From positions 49,522,677 through 49,586,676 of the forward strand of contig CM048839.1 of assembly GCA_026545765.1 (NCBI GenBank): a stretch of 64,000 bases of DNA, read 5' to 3'. Source of the DNA: Plantago major (Eukaryota; Streptophyta; Magnoliopsida; Lamiales; Plantaginaceae). Position 1 is the stretch's first letter, and every line of letters starts with the position of its first letter. The notes below the pieces were generated by a model. The model was not told the DNA's origin and made no database searches. It saw only the letters and a list, made by a program, of their open reading frames with translations. Below are positions 1 to 12,037 of this stretch, piece after piece. The position numbers and the translations under genes are program-made.

Positions 1-1742
1 TTGGGGTCGAAGGACAAATTCCTCCGTCAGGAACACATGGCCCTCCTCTAGGAAGAAACTTTACCCTTCCAAATGGGCAGATCATCCGTCCCAGGGAATT
101 CGGGATGAATGAGAATCAGTTTGGCCTCTTACTCACCACTATTCAAGGATGCTTTGGATCAAACAACTTCCAGCCCACTCTACCCACTCCTCCTTTGGCA
201 ATTCCAAGACAAGCTGAACCCGCACAATCCAGAAATGAGCATCGTCCTATCCAACAAAGGCTGGGGGAACAAGCTCATCCGGAAGATCTAAGGAATCTTC
301 TCAACAGGAGGGCCGCTGCTTCTCACGAACAGCGAGGGAAAAGTCCAGTGATGCAACGAGCGGATGAAGTTGGAACTAGTCGTCGTGGAGCACAACAACA
401 TGCGCCAAGAGATCAGGTGGCGGAAAGCATCTCGATAGTCCCTATTGATGACCTTCCTCTGGATGTGGCTATCAACCCCAGGACTGGTGAGAAGCTAACA
501 GCTGACCAGATTTATCTTCAACAAAAGGCCTTAGAAACGCAAATCGCCACTCTGAGCAAGATGGTGAAGGCACATGAGAAGGTAACTCTTAGAGCTCCCA
601 ATCCTCTATGTGACGAGATCAGGAAGGAAAGAAAATTCCCTGACTCCACTATCCAAAACCTTGAACACTATTACGGAGATACTTGTCCTGTGGGGCACCT
701 TACTAGATACGAAAGTAAGATGGAGACCACGGCCTGAATGACAACATGAAAGCTCTCAACTTTTCCACTACACTCTTTGGGGAAGCAATGGATTGGTGGA
801 CCTCATTACCTAATGGTTCCATCAAGTCCTATGCGGATATCGCTTCCCTCTTCCTGAAAAGATTTGAGAAAGCAAAGAAGAGAAAGAGGTCAGTTGAGCA
901 CTTGGTAGGAATAATCCAGAAAGAGCATGAGGACCTTAGAACCTTTCTTGACCGTTTCAATGCCAAAGTACGCCAAGTAGAACCTCATAGCATCAAAGAA
1001 CGGGTCCGACACCTATATGCCAACACTTATAATGATGATCTCAGAAAAAAAGCTTTCCAATGAAGAAATCACAACTGAAAAGTACTTGGAAGATATCTGT
1101 GAAGGAGTCTTGTATGGAGAAGAGTATCGGCAAAATGTTCCGATAAGAGCTGGAGCCAAAAGAGGAAAAGAGCAAGTAAGGCAAGAACCTCCTCCTCGTC
1201 AGGGAAAGTTTGAACAAAAAAGGGAACTTAGAGATAAGAGGGAATTCCGCAGAGAGAGGACTCCTCCAAGGAGATACGCCGAGTATACTCGCCTCAACAG
1301 ACCAAGATCCGACATCTTGGCTTCCATCGTTGAGAAAAACTTGGACATACAATGGCCAAAACCTACGAGGAGCAACAAGAAGAACAAAGCTTCCAAGGAC
1401 TACTGTAGGTTCCATAAGCAAAAAGGTCACTCAACGGAGGACTGTGTCCAGTTGAAGACAGAAATAGAGGGGATGATAAGGAGCGGAAAACTGAAAGAAC
1501 CTAACCTTCCAGACACCAGAAGAATGAACAAAGAAGGGAGGAGCGTGGTTCGGAACCTCCGACAGGATCCTTACCACCACCGCCAGCGGGGATCCCACCT
1601 CAGCATGCCCAAGGATACCGAGGGTACCACGATGATTTGGATATGGAAAACCTCCCCTATAGCGGAGTTATCAATGCCATTGCAGGAGGACCAACTGGGG
1701 GAGACAGTCGAAATGCAAGGGAAAGGACCGCGCAACACTTGA
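1..1742 (+). pseudogene. gag of Tat/Retand-type gypsy element (frameshifted)
   Basis: Gag forms the particle that packages element RNA. Three successive reading frames together cover a gag-like protein: 105-737, 746-1,063 and 1,017-1,742. The middle piece has the retrotransposon gag core, with AMDWWTSLPNGSI, a KRFEKAKK region and HEDLRTFLDRFN. The last piece has the Tat-type zinc-knuckle-like segment YCRFHKQKGHSTEDC followed by LKTEIEGMI at about 1,405-1,480, in a basic context. A stop at 735-737 and two frame changes break it. The N-terminus is probably left of position 1, since the ATG at 105 is only the first available start. Confidence 0.8.
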
Positions 1743-2751
1743 GAAACAATGATAGAGCCTATGCTCCTTCAGCCCTGAAGGGCACAAACGCCATCACCTT
1801 TGATGATAGCGAAATCCCCCCACCAACGTCTAGTGGAGGAGATCTCAAGGACCCCGACGTTCCTTTGGTTGTTTCTCTGGTTATCGCCACTTACAAGGTC
1901 AACAAAGTACTTGTCGACACAATAAGTTCTTCCAATGTCATCTCCAAAAGGACTGTGGAGCAAATGCACTTGGGACAGATTCAATATGGGCGTGTGTATA
2001 CTTCTTTGGTGGGTTTTGGAGGATCTGTAGTACGTCCCATTGGGAGTGTACCACTACAAGTCTCTATGGGCACCTTTCCGACAAGAGTGACTGAGACAAT
2101 CCTCTTTGTGGTAGTAGATAGCACCTTCAACTATAACATGATCCTGGGCTGCCCAGGACTTAACCAATTCAGGGCAATCGCTTCTCCCCTGCACAAATGG
2201 TTAGAGTTCCCAACCCCAAACGGTGTGGGTGAAGAAGTGGGCAATGTTAGAGAAGCCTGGGAATGCTACATCATGTCAACCAGAGGAGCCACAATACCCG
2301 TTCTTTCGGTCACTAAGAGACCCAAGAGTCCTCCTCCTGTGGCTCTTACCCCACTAAAGGAAGAAATTGGTGTTGGGTCGCTCAGGGAAAAGTTCCCCAA
2401 GACTGCCAGGATAGAACCTCATGAAGCCCTGAAAGAGGTTCAGTTGATCGAGGGGAACTTGGAAAAGACAACTCGGATCGGAACGGAGATGAGCACGGAA
2501 GTAGAGATGAAGCTCATTACATGCCTTCGAGACAATCACGATATCTTTGCCTGGAGCACCGATGATCTTAAGGGGATAGACCCAAGGATCGCAGTTCACC
2601 GTCTGAACATGGATCCAACGGTAAAACACATCCGACAGAAGAGGAAAGACTTTGGGCCCGTTGAGGATGCTATCATAGCAGGAGAGGTGGACAAGTTGAT
2701 GAAAGCAGGACATATCGAAGAAGTCAGATATTCCGATTGGTCTGTAACGTG
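1637..2751 (+). pseudogene. pol part 1: aspartic protease and start of reverse transcriptase
   Basis: The retropepsin-like domain starts near 1,840 (DPDVPLVVSLVI) and continues through GFGGSVVRPIGS to YNMILGCPGLNQFRAI near 2,170. The catalytic triplet normally reads DTG or DSG, but here GAC ACA ATA (1,916-1,924) gives DTI, so the invariant glycine is lost. A linker then leads into the N-terminal reverse transcriptase segment (HDIFAWSTDDLKGIDP, HRLNMDP, GHIEEVRYSDW). The frame changes near 2,740-2,750, where the match moves one frame over into the RT core. The ATG at 1,637 is only the first in this frame; pol is normally made as a fusion with gag. Confidence 0.82.
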
Positions 2752-3910
2752 GTCCTCGTCGAAAAGGCTCCGGGAAAGTGGAGAATGTGCAATGACTTCA
2801 CTAGACTCAACAAGTTTTGTCCAAAAGATCCTTATCCATTACCCCGCATAGACCAGCTAGTTGATTCCACCGCAGGATGTGCACTCCTGAGCTTCATGGA
2901 CGCATATCAAGGCTTCTACCAAATCAGGATGGCCCAGGAAGACATCAAGAAGACGGCCTTCTTTGCGGCAGGAGGGGTCTACTGCTTCAAGGTCATGCCA
3001 TTTGGCCTCAAGAACGCAGGTGCTACATACCAACGACTGGTAAATAAGATGTTCAAAGAAGAGTTGGGCAAAACCACGGAAGTCTATGTGGATGACATGC
3101 TTGTAAAAAGCAAGACTGAAGAGGAGCACATCGAGCATCTCAACAATTGCTTTCCCATCCTTAGGAAATACGGAATGAAGTTGAACCCTGAAAAGTGCAC
3201 GTTCGGAGTAAAAGGAGGAAAGTTCCTTGGCTACATGGTCACAGAGAGAGGTATCAGCGCTAATCCAGAGAAAATAAAGGCAATCCTAGACTTACCACAG
3301 CCAAAAACTATCAATGAAGTTCAGAAGCTTTTGGGAAAGGTGATGGCATTAAGCCGTTTCATCTCCAAGTCCGCCGAGAAAAACTTACCCTTCTTCAAGA
3401 TTCTAAGGAAAGGAGACAAGTTTGAGTGGACGAAGGAGTGTGAAGAGGCCCTGGATAATTTGAAAAAATACCTCCTCTCACCGCCCCTCTTGTCTAAACC
3501 AATAGAGGGTGAACCTCTTTACCTTTATCTGGCCGCTACTGATGAAGCAATGAGTTATGTATTGGTGCGGATACAAGGCAACGACCATTTACCCATCTAT
3601 TATTTGAGCAAGGCACTTGTGGGCTCCGAGGCCAGATATGTCAAGATCGAGAAGCTCGCCTCCGCGCTAATTTACACTGCACGACGACTAAAGCCTTACT
3701 TCAAATCTCATCGAATCGTGGTCCTCACCAATTAACCACTCAAACATGTCTTAGGTAAGCCAGACCAGTCAGGACGTTTATCCAAATGGGCGATCGAACT
3801 AAGTGAATATGATATCGGTTATCAAGCTCCATCTGCCAAAAAAGCAAAAGTCCTTGCCGATTTCCTGGTAGATTATCCAGAGGAAACAGAAGGGAAAATT
3901 AAAAGCCCGC
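2737..3910 (+). pseudogene. pol part 2: reverse transcriptase core and first RNase H
   Basis: The RT core is well preserved. It has WRMCNDFTRLNKFCPKDPYPLP (substrate-binding region), FMDAYQGFYQIRM, the FGLKNAGATYQRLVN stretch, the catalytic YVDD at 3,085-3,096, and the connection motif GKFLGYMVTERGI. The Ty3-type RNase H follows (PLYLYLAATDEAMSYVL to LKPYFKSHRIVVLTN). A TAA at 3,733-3,735 interrupts the frame. Matching sequence resumes at once after it (SGRLSKWAIELSEYDI, ADFLVDYPEE) to about 3,910. Since YVDD is intact, the loss of function here comes from the frameshift and stops rather than from the active site. Confidence 0.88.
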
Positions 3911-3918
3911 AAAAGGAT

Positions 3919-4845
3919 ATGAGCCACGTCATGATCACTCAAGTAAAAGACTCCTTGGAGGAAGAGAAAGCAAAAGAGAACATACCCCAAGAGACACACG
4001 GGAATAGTCTCCAGCTTTGGACCAAGTATCAAGAACCCATGGACGATTCATTAAGGGTGAGGCACATGTTTCTCCTAGATGAGGCCTCCAACACTTCGAC
4101 ACCCGCATCTTCCGACAAGAAGCAGGAGGAAGAAAAGGTGCCTACTCTCGCTGTGAAGAACAAGTTGAGAGACAAGGATTGTTGGATATTACAAGTGGAC
4201 GGATCCTCTACTGGACGATTGGGAGGAATAGGAATTTTTCTTGAAAGTCCTGAAGGAGCCAAGCTAGAATACGCCATCACCCTCAACTTTAAAGTAACAA
4301 ACAACGAGGCTTAATATGAGGCACTCCTCACCGGCCTAAGGATGGCGAGAGCTCTTCAGGTGAAAAGAATTAAGGCTTACACAGATTCACAACTCGTGCA
4401 ATCCCAGTTCTCCGGGTCCTTTACCGCTAAAGGGCATAACATGATCAAGTACTTGGAACTTCTCAAAAAAGAGGTTGAGCATTTTGAGGACTTCACTCTT
4501 GACCGATTCCACAGGGAATGGAACGAAAAAGCTGATGCCCTCTCCAAATATGCCTCGGCCTTAGGAGCTCTGGACACGAGAAGTGTCATCTTGATGACCC
4601 GCACGGACTCATCCTTGGCAAACTCCAATGGACAAGTTTTCCTCTTGAGCACTAAAAGAAACTGGATGACTGACATATTCCACCATCTCAAGGACGGTTC
4701 TCTACCTTCAGATCCTAGAGAAGCAAGGAGGATTCTATGCCGAACCAACAGATACTTCATCATGGGAGATGATCTTTACAAAAAATCCTTCACAGGAACC
4801 CACATGAGATGCCTGGATCCCCAGGAAGCGAAGATTGTGATTTAG
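3919..4845 (+). pseudogene. pol part 3: second, archaeal-like RNase H (aRNH)
   Basis: A second RNase H domain follows a charged linker. WILQVDGSSTGRLGGIGIFL at about 4,180-4,245 holds the first catalytic Asp. KVTNNEA then a TAA stop at 4,312-4,314, then YEALLTGLRMARALQVKRI, holds the second acidic residue. YTDSQLVQSQFSG holds the third, and FHREWNEKADALSKYAS ends the domain near 4,560. This fold and position between the Ty3 RNase H and integrase are the known dual-RNase-H signature of the Tat clade. The remaining 90 codons lead to integrase (RYFIMGDDLYKKSF, then MRCLDPQEAKIVI). Stops at 4,312 and 4,843 break the frame. Confidence 0.82.
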
Positions 4846-5869
4846 GAGATCCATGCTGGAAGTTGTGGAAGTCACTCCGGGGGAAGAACCTTGGTGCAAA
4901 AGATAATAAGACAAGGATACTAGTGGCCTACCATTGACACTGACGCCGTCAACTTCGCGCGTGCTTGCGAAGACTGCCAATATTATGCCAACATACCACA
5001 TCGCCCGACCAACCCTATGATTCCGTCAATTATAGCATGTCCATTTGATCAATGGGGGCATAGACATAGTCGGTCCCTTCCCACGCGGAACCCATCAGAA
5101 GAAGTTTTTGATCGTGGCAGTGGAGTATTTCACTAAATGGGTTAAGGCAGAGGCAGTTTTGACCATCACTGAAAGCAGGGTACGGACATTCATCTGGAAG
5201 AACATCATCTGCCGCTTCGGACTTCCAAGAATCCTAGTGTCGGATAATGGGGCTCAGTTCTCAGGGGCAAGACTAAAGGAATGGCTTCAGTCTTTCAAAA
5301 TAGAATAGCGCTTCACTTCCGTTGGCCACCCCCAAGCTAATGGTCAAGTAGAAGCCACCAACAAGACCATCGTCAAAATCTTGGAGAAAAGGTTGAGGAC
5401 CTCCCAAGATAGTTGGGCAGATGATCTCGATGCGGTCCTTTGGGCACATAGGACGACGACTCGGACCTCTACACAAGAGATGCCTTTTTCCCTTGTCTAT
5501 GGATCTGAGGCAGTCATTCCTTCGGAAGTAGCAGTGGAAACCCAAAGGATCCAGCAGTACAACCCGACTGACAATGAAGTCGCAAGGATCTACGACCTTG
5601 AGCTCCTTAAAGACAAACGAAGTAAGGCATTAGCTAACATACTCCGATACCAAGCCATGACTGCTCGAGCTTACAACAAGCATGTCTTCCCCAAAGATAT
5701 ACAAGTCGGAGACTTAGTCCTCAGAAGAGCCGATATTCTAAGCAATGTTGGGAAACTCAAGCCCAAATGGGAAGGACCTTACAAAGTTACTGGAGCTAGA
5801 GTCAATGGAAGCTTTAAGCTAGATGACGACCAAGGGCGAGCCTTGAACCTCCAAAAGTTCTACACTTAG
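4843..5869 (+). pseudogene. pol part 4: integrase
   Basis: The HHCC zinc-binding region follows the stop at 4,843 (HAGSCGSHSGGRTL, then CEDCQYYAN) and contains another stop near 4,919. The DDE core is retained: Asp in GGIDIVGPF (5,063-5,065), Asp in VSDNGAQF (5,243-5,245) and Glu in GQVEATN (5,351-5,353). A TAG at 5,306-5,308 splits it. The C-terminal part has the Ty3-type GPY/F module (LKPKWEGPYKVTGA, about 5,755-5,800) and ends at the natural stop 5,867-5,869. Integrase would insert the cDNA into the host genome, but this copy cannot be made as one chain. Confidence 0.86.
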
Positions 5870-8575
5870 AAAAGGAGCATTGCAATAACTGCCACTTTTT
5901 GTCGATCTATTTTTGTGTTTATGAACAGGCCTCGAAGCCCCCAAGTTGTAATTCGATTTCCGTCAAGTCAATACAACTTTGCTTTCTTAACACATCTTTA
6001 CTCCGCTCGGGTCAAGTCCTTCGGACCCCGTTGCCCGACCGAATCACAAGGAAAGTCACCTAGCTGCTCGTTTCGGGTCTAAGTTGCACACCGATCCGAG
6101 CAAGCTTAACACGATGAAACAGAAAGACAACGATAACAAGAACAAAACGCATTTTATTCAAACAAAGTAAGGACCAAGTTACAAAGTGAAGAGCCCGAAG
6201 AGCCCTGATCAAGCTTACAAAGACACAAGCACCTATTCTAGCTAACTCTCCTACTCTTCCAAAAGCTCCATCTTTAGAAGAACGATCTTGTACTTCCGAG
6301 CGCCTATCGGAACGAACCCGATTCGGTGATAATCAACCCTACACCCGCGAACATCCCGAATAAGGAAGAACTTGACTTTTTCGACAAAACAAGTTCAACT
6401 CCCAGAGATCATGGAGTTCCTTTCGGACAACCTAGTATCTGGGAGCGAACAACCAGGATAATCGAGGCCATTCGAGACATCCCGATAGAATGCTTCATGA
6501 CCTCCGAACGGAAGAAACGGTTCCGAAGCAAGCAAGTATCACCACGACAATCCGGATCGGCTCCTACCATATACTATAGTGAATCCTTCTCGAATTACTC
6601 AAGTGTTTGGAAGGGAACAACCCGGATAATCGGAACGATCCAAGTTACTCCGGAAGCATCCGCCGATCCGACTCCCAACAAGATCGGTAATGTCAGGAAC
6701 TCCGTTCCAAAATTCCAGGAAGCCCCCGCAGGCCTTCAATTCTGGGAATGAAGTTTCCGATACAACCGGGCTGCTCGGATACGGACCAACGGACCTTAGT
6801 CATGTAGCTAGCTCACGATGGTTTGCAGTTCTGATCCCCAACAAGACCAGCATTATCAGGAACTCCCTTCCAGAATTGCAAGTGTCCCCCGGGCCTTCAA
6901 TTCTGGAATGAAGTTACCAATGAAACCGGACTGCTCGGTCACGGAACCACAAGGGCGAGCCGAACAACTTACTCAAGCAAACGTTTTCCGACATGCCTCC
7001 GAGAGAGAGTGGCGGTATCCCCTTTTCCTTCCAAGCTTAGCAAGTAGACCTTCTCGGGCCTTCCATACTTGGAAAAAAGGGGAGGATACGACCAAATCTA
7101 TCAAAGACGGGCAGGACTGTAGCAAGTTCCGCCCAGAGATTTCCTAACGACTACCCCCAATATTCAAGGTTGGTTCGTTTCAAGATCTCGGAATACTGGA
7201 AAGAATATTTCCAGAATAACCATACCAACTTGAGGTCACCCCGACCCCTACGTTTATCTGGAAGACGAACAACTCAACGAGACAGCTTCGATAGAAGGCC
7301 TTCCAACATCCCGGGCGGATCTTACACCGAACCTCGGAATACTGGAAGGGCTTCTACCAAACCAATCCCGCCGACTTGTCGTCCCTCGGATGCAGACTCA
7401 ACGTGAAATTACTCGGATATGCTAGAAACTCATAAATTAATGTTGGGCAATCCCCCGTGCCATCGAGCTAGTCTACCCCCTCCGGGGCTCAAGCTGTTGC
7501 TACCAAGCACAGCCCCGGAGAAAGAAGATTAGTACGAGGATCCGAAGGAGCTTGCATCCGAATGACTTGACTTCATCGTCTCCAGCATGGTCTGACCCGG
7601 AGAGATTTCCGAAACACTGGGAGACCTCTAGAGGCAAGATCACGCATAGGGACGGTGGTGTAAACCCACTCGTCAGACGTCCGGACCCAGGATCCGGACC
7701 ACTTATTACTATAAAAGGGATGGAATGATCTAGTGAAAAGCCGTACAATCCAAGGGTATATATAGAAGTGAAGGACCAATCAGTAGTCGCCACGTGGCCC
7801 GTAACCACCGGCGATGGGCTTGGGCCTGGATTTGGGCCTAACGCTTGGGCTGCTATTGGCCCAAACCAAAAAAAATCCCTTCACATTGACCGGCCTTCTT
7901 GAGTGAATTACCCATTCGGATGTGTCAGCTCGAGGCTGCCATGATAACCTCCGTACTGACTGTGACCCGTAGCAAGTCATTCAACTTTTCTACTGACTGT
8001 ACTTTTTTACCAACTTCTCACAAGCCAACATGATTCGGAACGGCACACCAAGTCCCTACGGACCGAGCAGGATGATAACATCCGAACTAGTCCTACTTGT
8101 TATAGCTTTGGGAAAACCAATTTTTTCTGTATGGTTAACATTTGAAGACATGGCTCCGAATCACTTCTGTTTATTCACGGCAATAAACATTTGGAGTTAT
8201 GATCCGAACAAACGCCATGTCCGACCGTCCCAAGAGCCAGTAAAGGGAGAATTTACTTAAGGCAATTAACGTCCGGAAATTGGGCCTCGTGGACTCGGAC
8301 AAATTATCCGAACAAGCCGAGACAATGAAAACTTCAAGTTACTGATCAATTTTACAAATTCAAACGCGCAAGGAGAAGCATGCATTCGGAAGGGCAATAA
8401 CACAAGCCAGTAATAAAAGTTGCTCCGAGTCACCAACGAGCCCGGACCTATAACACAAATACCGAGTCAAATGTATAGATAAAGCAAGTTATACAAAACA
8501 ACGACTAAGAAGGAAATAACATTGTCTCAAGTCCCGAAGGCTCACAATTACAGAAATCCGGGGCATACTCCGCCT
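5870..8575 (+). other. non-coding spacer between integrase and the antisense gene
   Basis: There is no convincing gene here: the plus ORFs at 6,326-7,406 and the small ones after 7,500 resemble no family. The stretch holds degenerate tandem repeats (annotated separately). It also holds TATA-like strings near 7,707 (ACTATAAAAGGG) and 7,757 (GTATATATAGAAG) that could belong to a promoter or to an unrecognised insertion. Long spacers of this kind are usual in Retand-like elements. Confidence 0.6.
6420..7420 (+). repeat. degenerate tandem repeats in the 3' spacer of the gypsy element
   Basis: Related strings recur at about 150-170 bp. GAACAACCAGGATAATCG occurs near 6,446 and GAACAACCCGGATAATCG near 6,617. 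CAGGAACTCCGTTCC occurs near 6,695 and CAGGAACTCCCTTCC near 6,857. CCTTCAATTCTGG occurs near 6,732 and 6,894. CTCGGAATACTGGAA occurs near 7,186 and 7,334. The copies are too diverged to set one clean unit. An amplified tandem repeat in this position is a described property of Retand elements. Confidence 0.6.
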
Positions 8576-11500
8576 TCACTCTCTCCGCCGCTCGGATGAA
8601 TCAGCCTGAGTTCCGGAGGGGCCTCCGACATCCCCCTCCGGAGATGCCTGCTCCCGTTCTCTGGCTTCTTGGGCCAACCTTCTATCTCTCTGAGCCTGAC
8701 ACTCTTTCAGGAAGGCAGGGCATCGTTGCATCAAGTCCAAGTCCCGATCGAAACCTTGGATAGGCCCAGGCAAAGTCAACCAGTCTCGGTTGTGCTCCAA
8801 GTGGTCCTCCAAAGGAACAAAGACACTAGACATCAGCAGCCGGGGCACGAAATGCGGAAGATACGGACCACCGTGGTCGAACTTCTTGTCTTCACTCTCA
8901 TCACAGACCAGCTCCACAAACTCGCATTGGAGCAAGTCTTCATCCGAGACACCCTCTGGAGCAAGTCCGAACCATCGGCCTCTTTGAAAGCAGAAACACC
9001 TTCAGCCTCCAAGTCACAGCCACTCGGAATCCAACCTTTCCTCTGAATCGGCCTGACCGCATCGAACCCGTCCTGTCGAGCCTCGTCATACTTGGATTCG
9101 AGCAAGAATTTGCAGGAGTCCGAGCCCAAGAAATCTGGGCGGCCTTGTCCGACCTTTAGCTTTCACTCAAAGATCATATCTTTGAAACTCCGGGAGACGC
9201 CAACGAACTCATCCAAGCTGTCTTGGTGAACTTTCAAGTCCCTCTCCAACGCTAGGATGGCGCTTTTCATTTTGGCCATCTCCGACTCGGCCTCCTTCTT
9301 GGCAGCTATAGTCTTTTTCACCCGCTCGGACAGACTATTCAACCGAGACGTCTCAACCGCCCGAGCAACCTCAGCCTTGGCCAGGTCCTCGTCTAGTGTC
9401 GCCCTCCGACCAGCCACCACGGAGCACGCTTGAACGGCGGTGGCAAGCTGAGAACAACCGACATTAAAAAGTTAGAGAGACAGTTCCGAGCCAAAGAAAG
9501 TTCCGAGGCAGAAATCTAAACGAACAAACCTTGCGCTGAGCAGCGATCAATTCCGCAATCCGGTCCAGTTCTGAGGCAGCAGCCAGCCGAGCCTCCTCAG
9601 CATCCAACTCCAGCTCCGGCGCATCACTCATGATTCCCTTGCCCTTCTTGGCCGGAGGGATTGGACCTTCGGACGAACGCTTTTGTCCAGCCGCAGCGCT
9701 CGAGCCACTGGCAGGGGGATCCCGAGACACAGATCTCGGAGGTTTCTTGGCCCCCTTCGAACCAACTACCTTACCCTTGTCCGGGGTAGGTATATGCAGG
9801 CCTGCTGCCATGCGCCCTCCTCTGAGTCTCTTCCGCTCGGAAAGCAGCGGCATTCCGAGGCTCGTCCATTGGCAGCACAGTGGAAGTCTTGATAATTTGG
9901 GTCCGAGTACCCTCCTCCATCTCCTTTCTCTGAGCAGCATTCTGCTTCCTCTTCAACTCTCGCATAGTGGACATGGTGTACTCGAACCAAAAATTTGCAC
10001 ATCTGAGTGACAATAAGATGCAAGATAACAAAAGTTTACAATTTATAACCGCAAACAAAGCAAATAACCACCGACTCGGAAGACCAACCACGTGCCCGAC
10101 GGAGGAAACACTTACTTAAGTCCTTCTTCCCATCACAGAAACTTGGCTCTGAAAAGCCGGCCAGATAAGGAAGAGGTTGGCATATCAATCCTCGGAAGAA
10201 GTATTTCTCCGGATCCTGATTCCGATGGAGAGCTTGCATCCATAAAGGGACGTTCCGAGCCGGAGGTTTCCAGTCTGGCAGCCTGCCTCGAAAAAATTTC
10301 TTCTCAAATTGCCACTTTGGCCTTTCCGCTTCGGATTGGCCTTGTTTCAAAGAGGGCCGGATGAAGAAGTATCTCTTCCACCAGTGAATCCCCAACGAAG
10401 AAAGGGGGTCGACGAAAAATGTGTATGCTTGACGACATACGAATGTATAAAACAAAGTGTTCCTATTACTTACACTAATATTGAACAACTTTCGGAAGTT
10501 ATCAAATGTGACCGGGATGTCCTTATATTTACACATTACCCCGAAGCACATCAGGTTTCCGAGCGAGTTGGGGATTATTTGATGAAGACTTAACCCCATG
10601 CTGCTCAAAATCTCCAGACGACACGGGCAGCCGCCACTCGCAATGCAGACTTATTTCATGGACGCACTTGTATCCCAGAGGCGGATTGTAGAAAGCATGT
10701 GACTCGTCCGGAACGAGAATTTTCACGCACCCCGGAATCTCGTACTTCCTCCGAAGTTCCTCCACCTCCTCAACCAGTATAATCGAAGGACAGGTGGGCA
10801 AAGTACCATCCTCATTCAATTCACCCTCCGGATCGGGGTGAGTAACTTCGTCCCTTAACCGAGGAAACTTCACTCGAAACACGTCTTCTCCCCTCTTAAG
10901 TCCCTCGGGCAATTCCTCTTCGGTCATCTGGTGGCTCGGGCCCGCTTGACCAGCAGATGCCCTCCGGAAAACATGGGCAGACAGTATTTCTTCTTCTTCC
11001 TCTTCTTCGGAACCAACATTTTCGGCCCGGACCTCTTCCTCCACTCTATCATCCTCAGACGACGAACCCAACTCTACCACCGTCCGAAGGGGAACAGCTA
11101 CTTGGACCCGATCCTCAACACCTTCTTCGAACATACCTAACTCGGGAGGCGCCTCGGAGGTATCATGCACCTCCTCGATGTTAGGCTCTTGCGGATCCGG
11201 AATGAACGGAATTCGGTTAGGGTTACTCCTAAAATTATAACCTAGGTTGCGAATGAGGGATCGAATCTCTACCGGAAGTTCGGGCTCTTTCCCGGCACGG
11301 CCCGGACGACGAGCTCCAATAGTCCGCGAGTTTGTCTCTTGAGCCGCGCCAACACCCTGCACATTAGAGACTCGCAGGTAATCCCGATGCTTCGGAGACC
11401 CTGAACTCGGAACAACTAACCGAAGCAAAGAGCTTACCTCGGGCTCTTCCCGGCTCGGACGAGGAGATTGCTCTAGCTCTGCTGACTCGTCGTCACCAAC

Positions 11501-11593
11501 AATGTCAATCTCCTCGGAGCTGTCGGATAAAGATGACGCGTCGGAGACATATCCCTCAGCCTCCAATCGGTTCTGACTATCACTCTCGGACAT
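8576..11593 (-). pseudogene. antisense additional ORF of the gypsy element (putative gypsy-type transposon domain), multi-exon
   Basis: A gene runs opposite to gag-pol. The start chosen is the ATG at 11,593-11,591, one base after a good splice acceptor. Exon 1 (11,594-10,116) has a long acidic N-terminus and then the plant domain annotated as 'putative gypsy type transposon' (YEIPGCVKILVPDES, SSMGLSLHQIIPNSL, MCKYKDIPVTFDNFRKLF). A donor GTAAGT at 10,115 pairs with an acceptor CTCAG at 10,003. A second intron is 9,529-9,448; joining AELIAAQRK to LATAVQACSVVAGRR restores a long coiled coil. Decay is visible as a frameshift near 10,615, a TGA at 9,163-9,165 and another frame change near 8,900. 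The last part ends in a Glu/Arg-rich tail. Molecular function is unknown; such extra ORFs are known in Tat elements. Confidence 0.68.
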
Positions 11594-11594
11594 C

Positions 11595-11878
11595 CTAGGG
11601 AAAGGAGAAAGCAATTTCGTAAGATTTAAGATGGCAGTCCGAGAGGCCGTTTATGTATATTAAAAAAGGAGGAAAAAATTTAAAAATCGGGGACAAGAAA
11701 GCGAATCGGCCGGACGAAGTTAGTTCCGAGTCAGTAAGATGGTTACTCGATGTTAGTCAACATAGCCAAAACATTGGTTATTACTAACCTACGCATCATG
11801 AGCGTACATCCGAGCAGCTTAATGGAAAAGACGACTAACAAAGGAAATAGAATCACGCAACGAAAGAAGCAAACTTAC
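11595..11878 (-). other. 5' UTR intron of the antisense gene
   Basis: On the minus strand the donor reads CAA|GTAAGT at 11,878. The acceptor is a pyrimidine-rich CTCCTTTCCCTAG at 11,595, followed directly by G and the start ATG of the antisense gene. Both sites fit plant consensus well. With the TATA box at 12,038 this would give a short untranslated first exon of about 130 bases. Confidence 0.55.
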
Positions 11879-12037
11879 TTGTATTCGGATGGTTGGATTG
11901 AAGGTAGCTGACTTCGCACAGAAACACGCACTACGGACCTCTCTTGACTTGCTTCGGATCGGGTGTAAATACTTCGGATATGCTCAGGAACAAAAATCAT
12001 CTCTCTAAAAGTGAAGAATGAAAGCGACTTAAGCCCC

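Noticed and set aside
1041..1430. 129-residue minus ORF rich in Leu, Phe and Ser
   Set aside because: Shadow of gag; the plus strand has recognisable gag and knuckle motifs.
7441..8030. Solo LTR with TGTTGG...CCAACA ends
   Set aside because: The flanks ATTAA and TGATT do not match, so no target duplication supports it. Kept only as a low-interest observation.
8669..9046. 125-residue plus-strand ORF
   Set aside because: Antisense shadow of the additional ORF of the gypsy element; no family resemblance in this frame.
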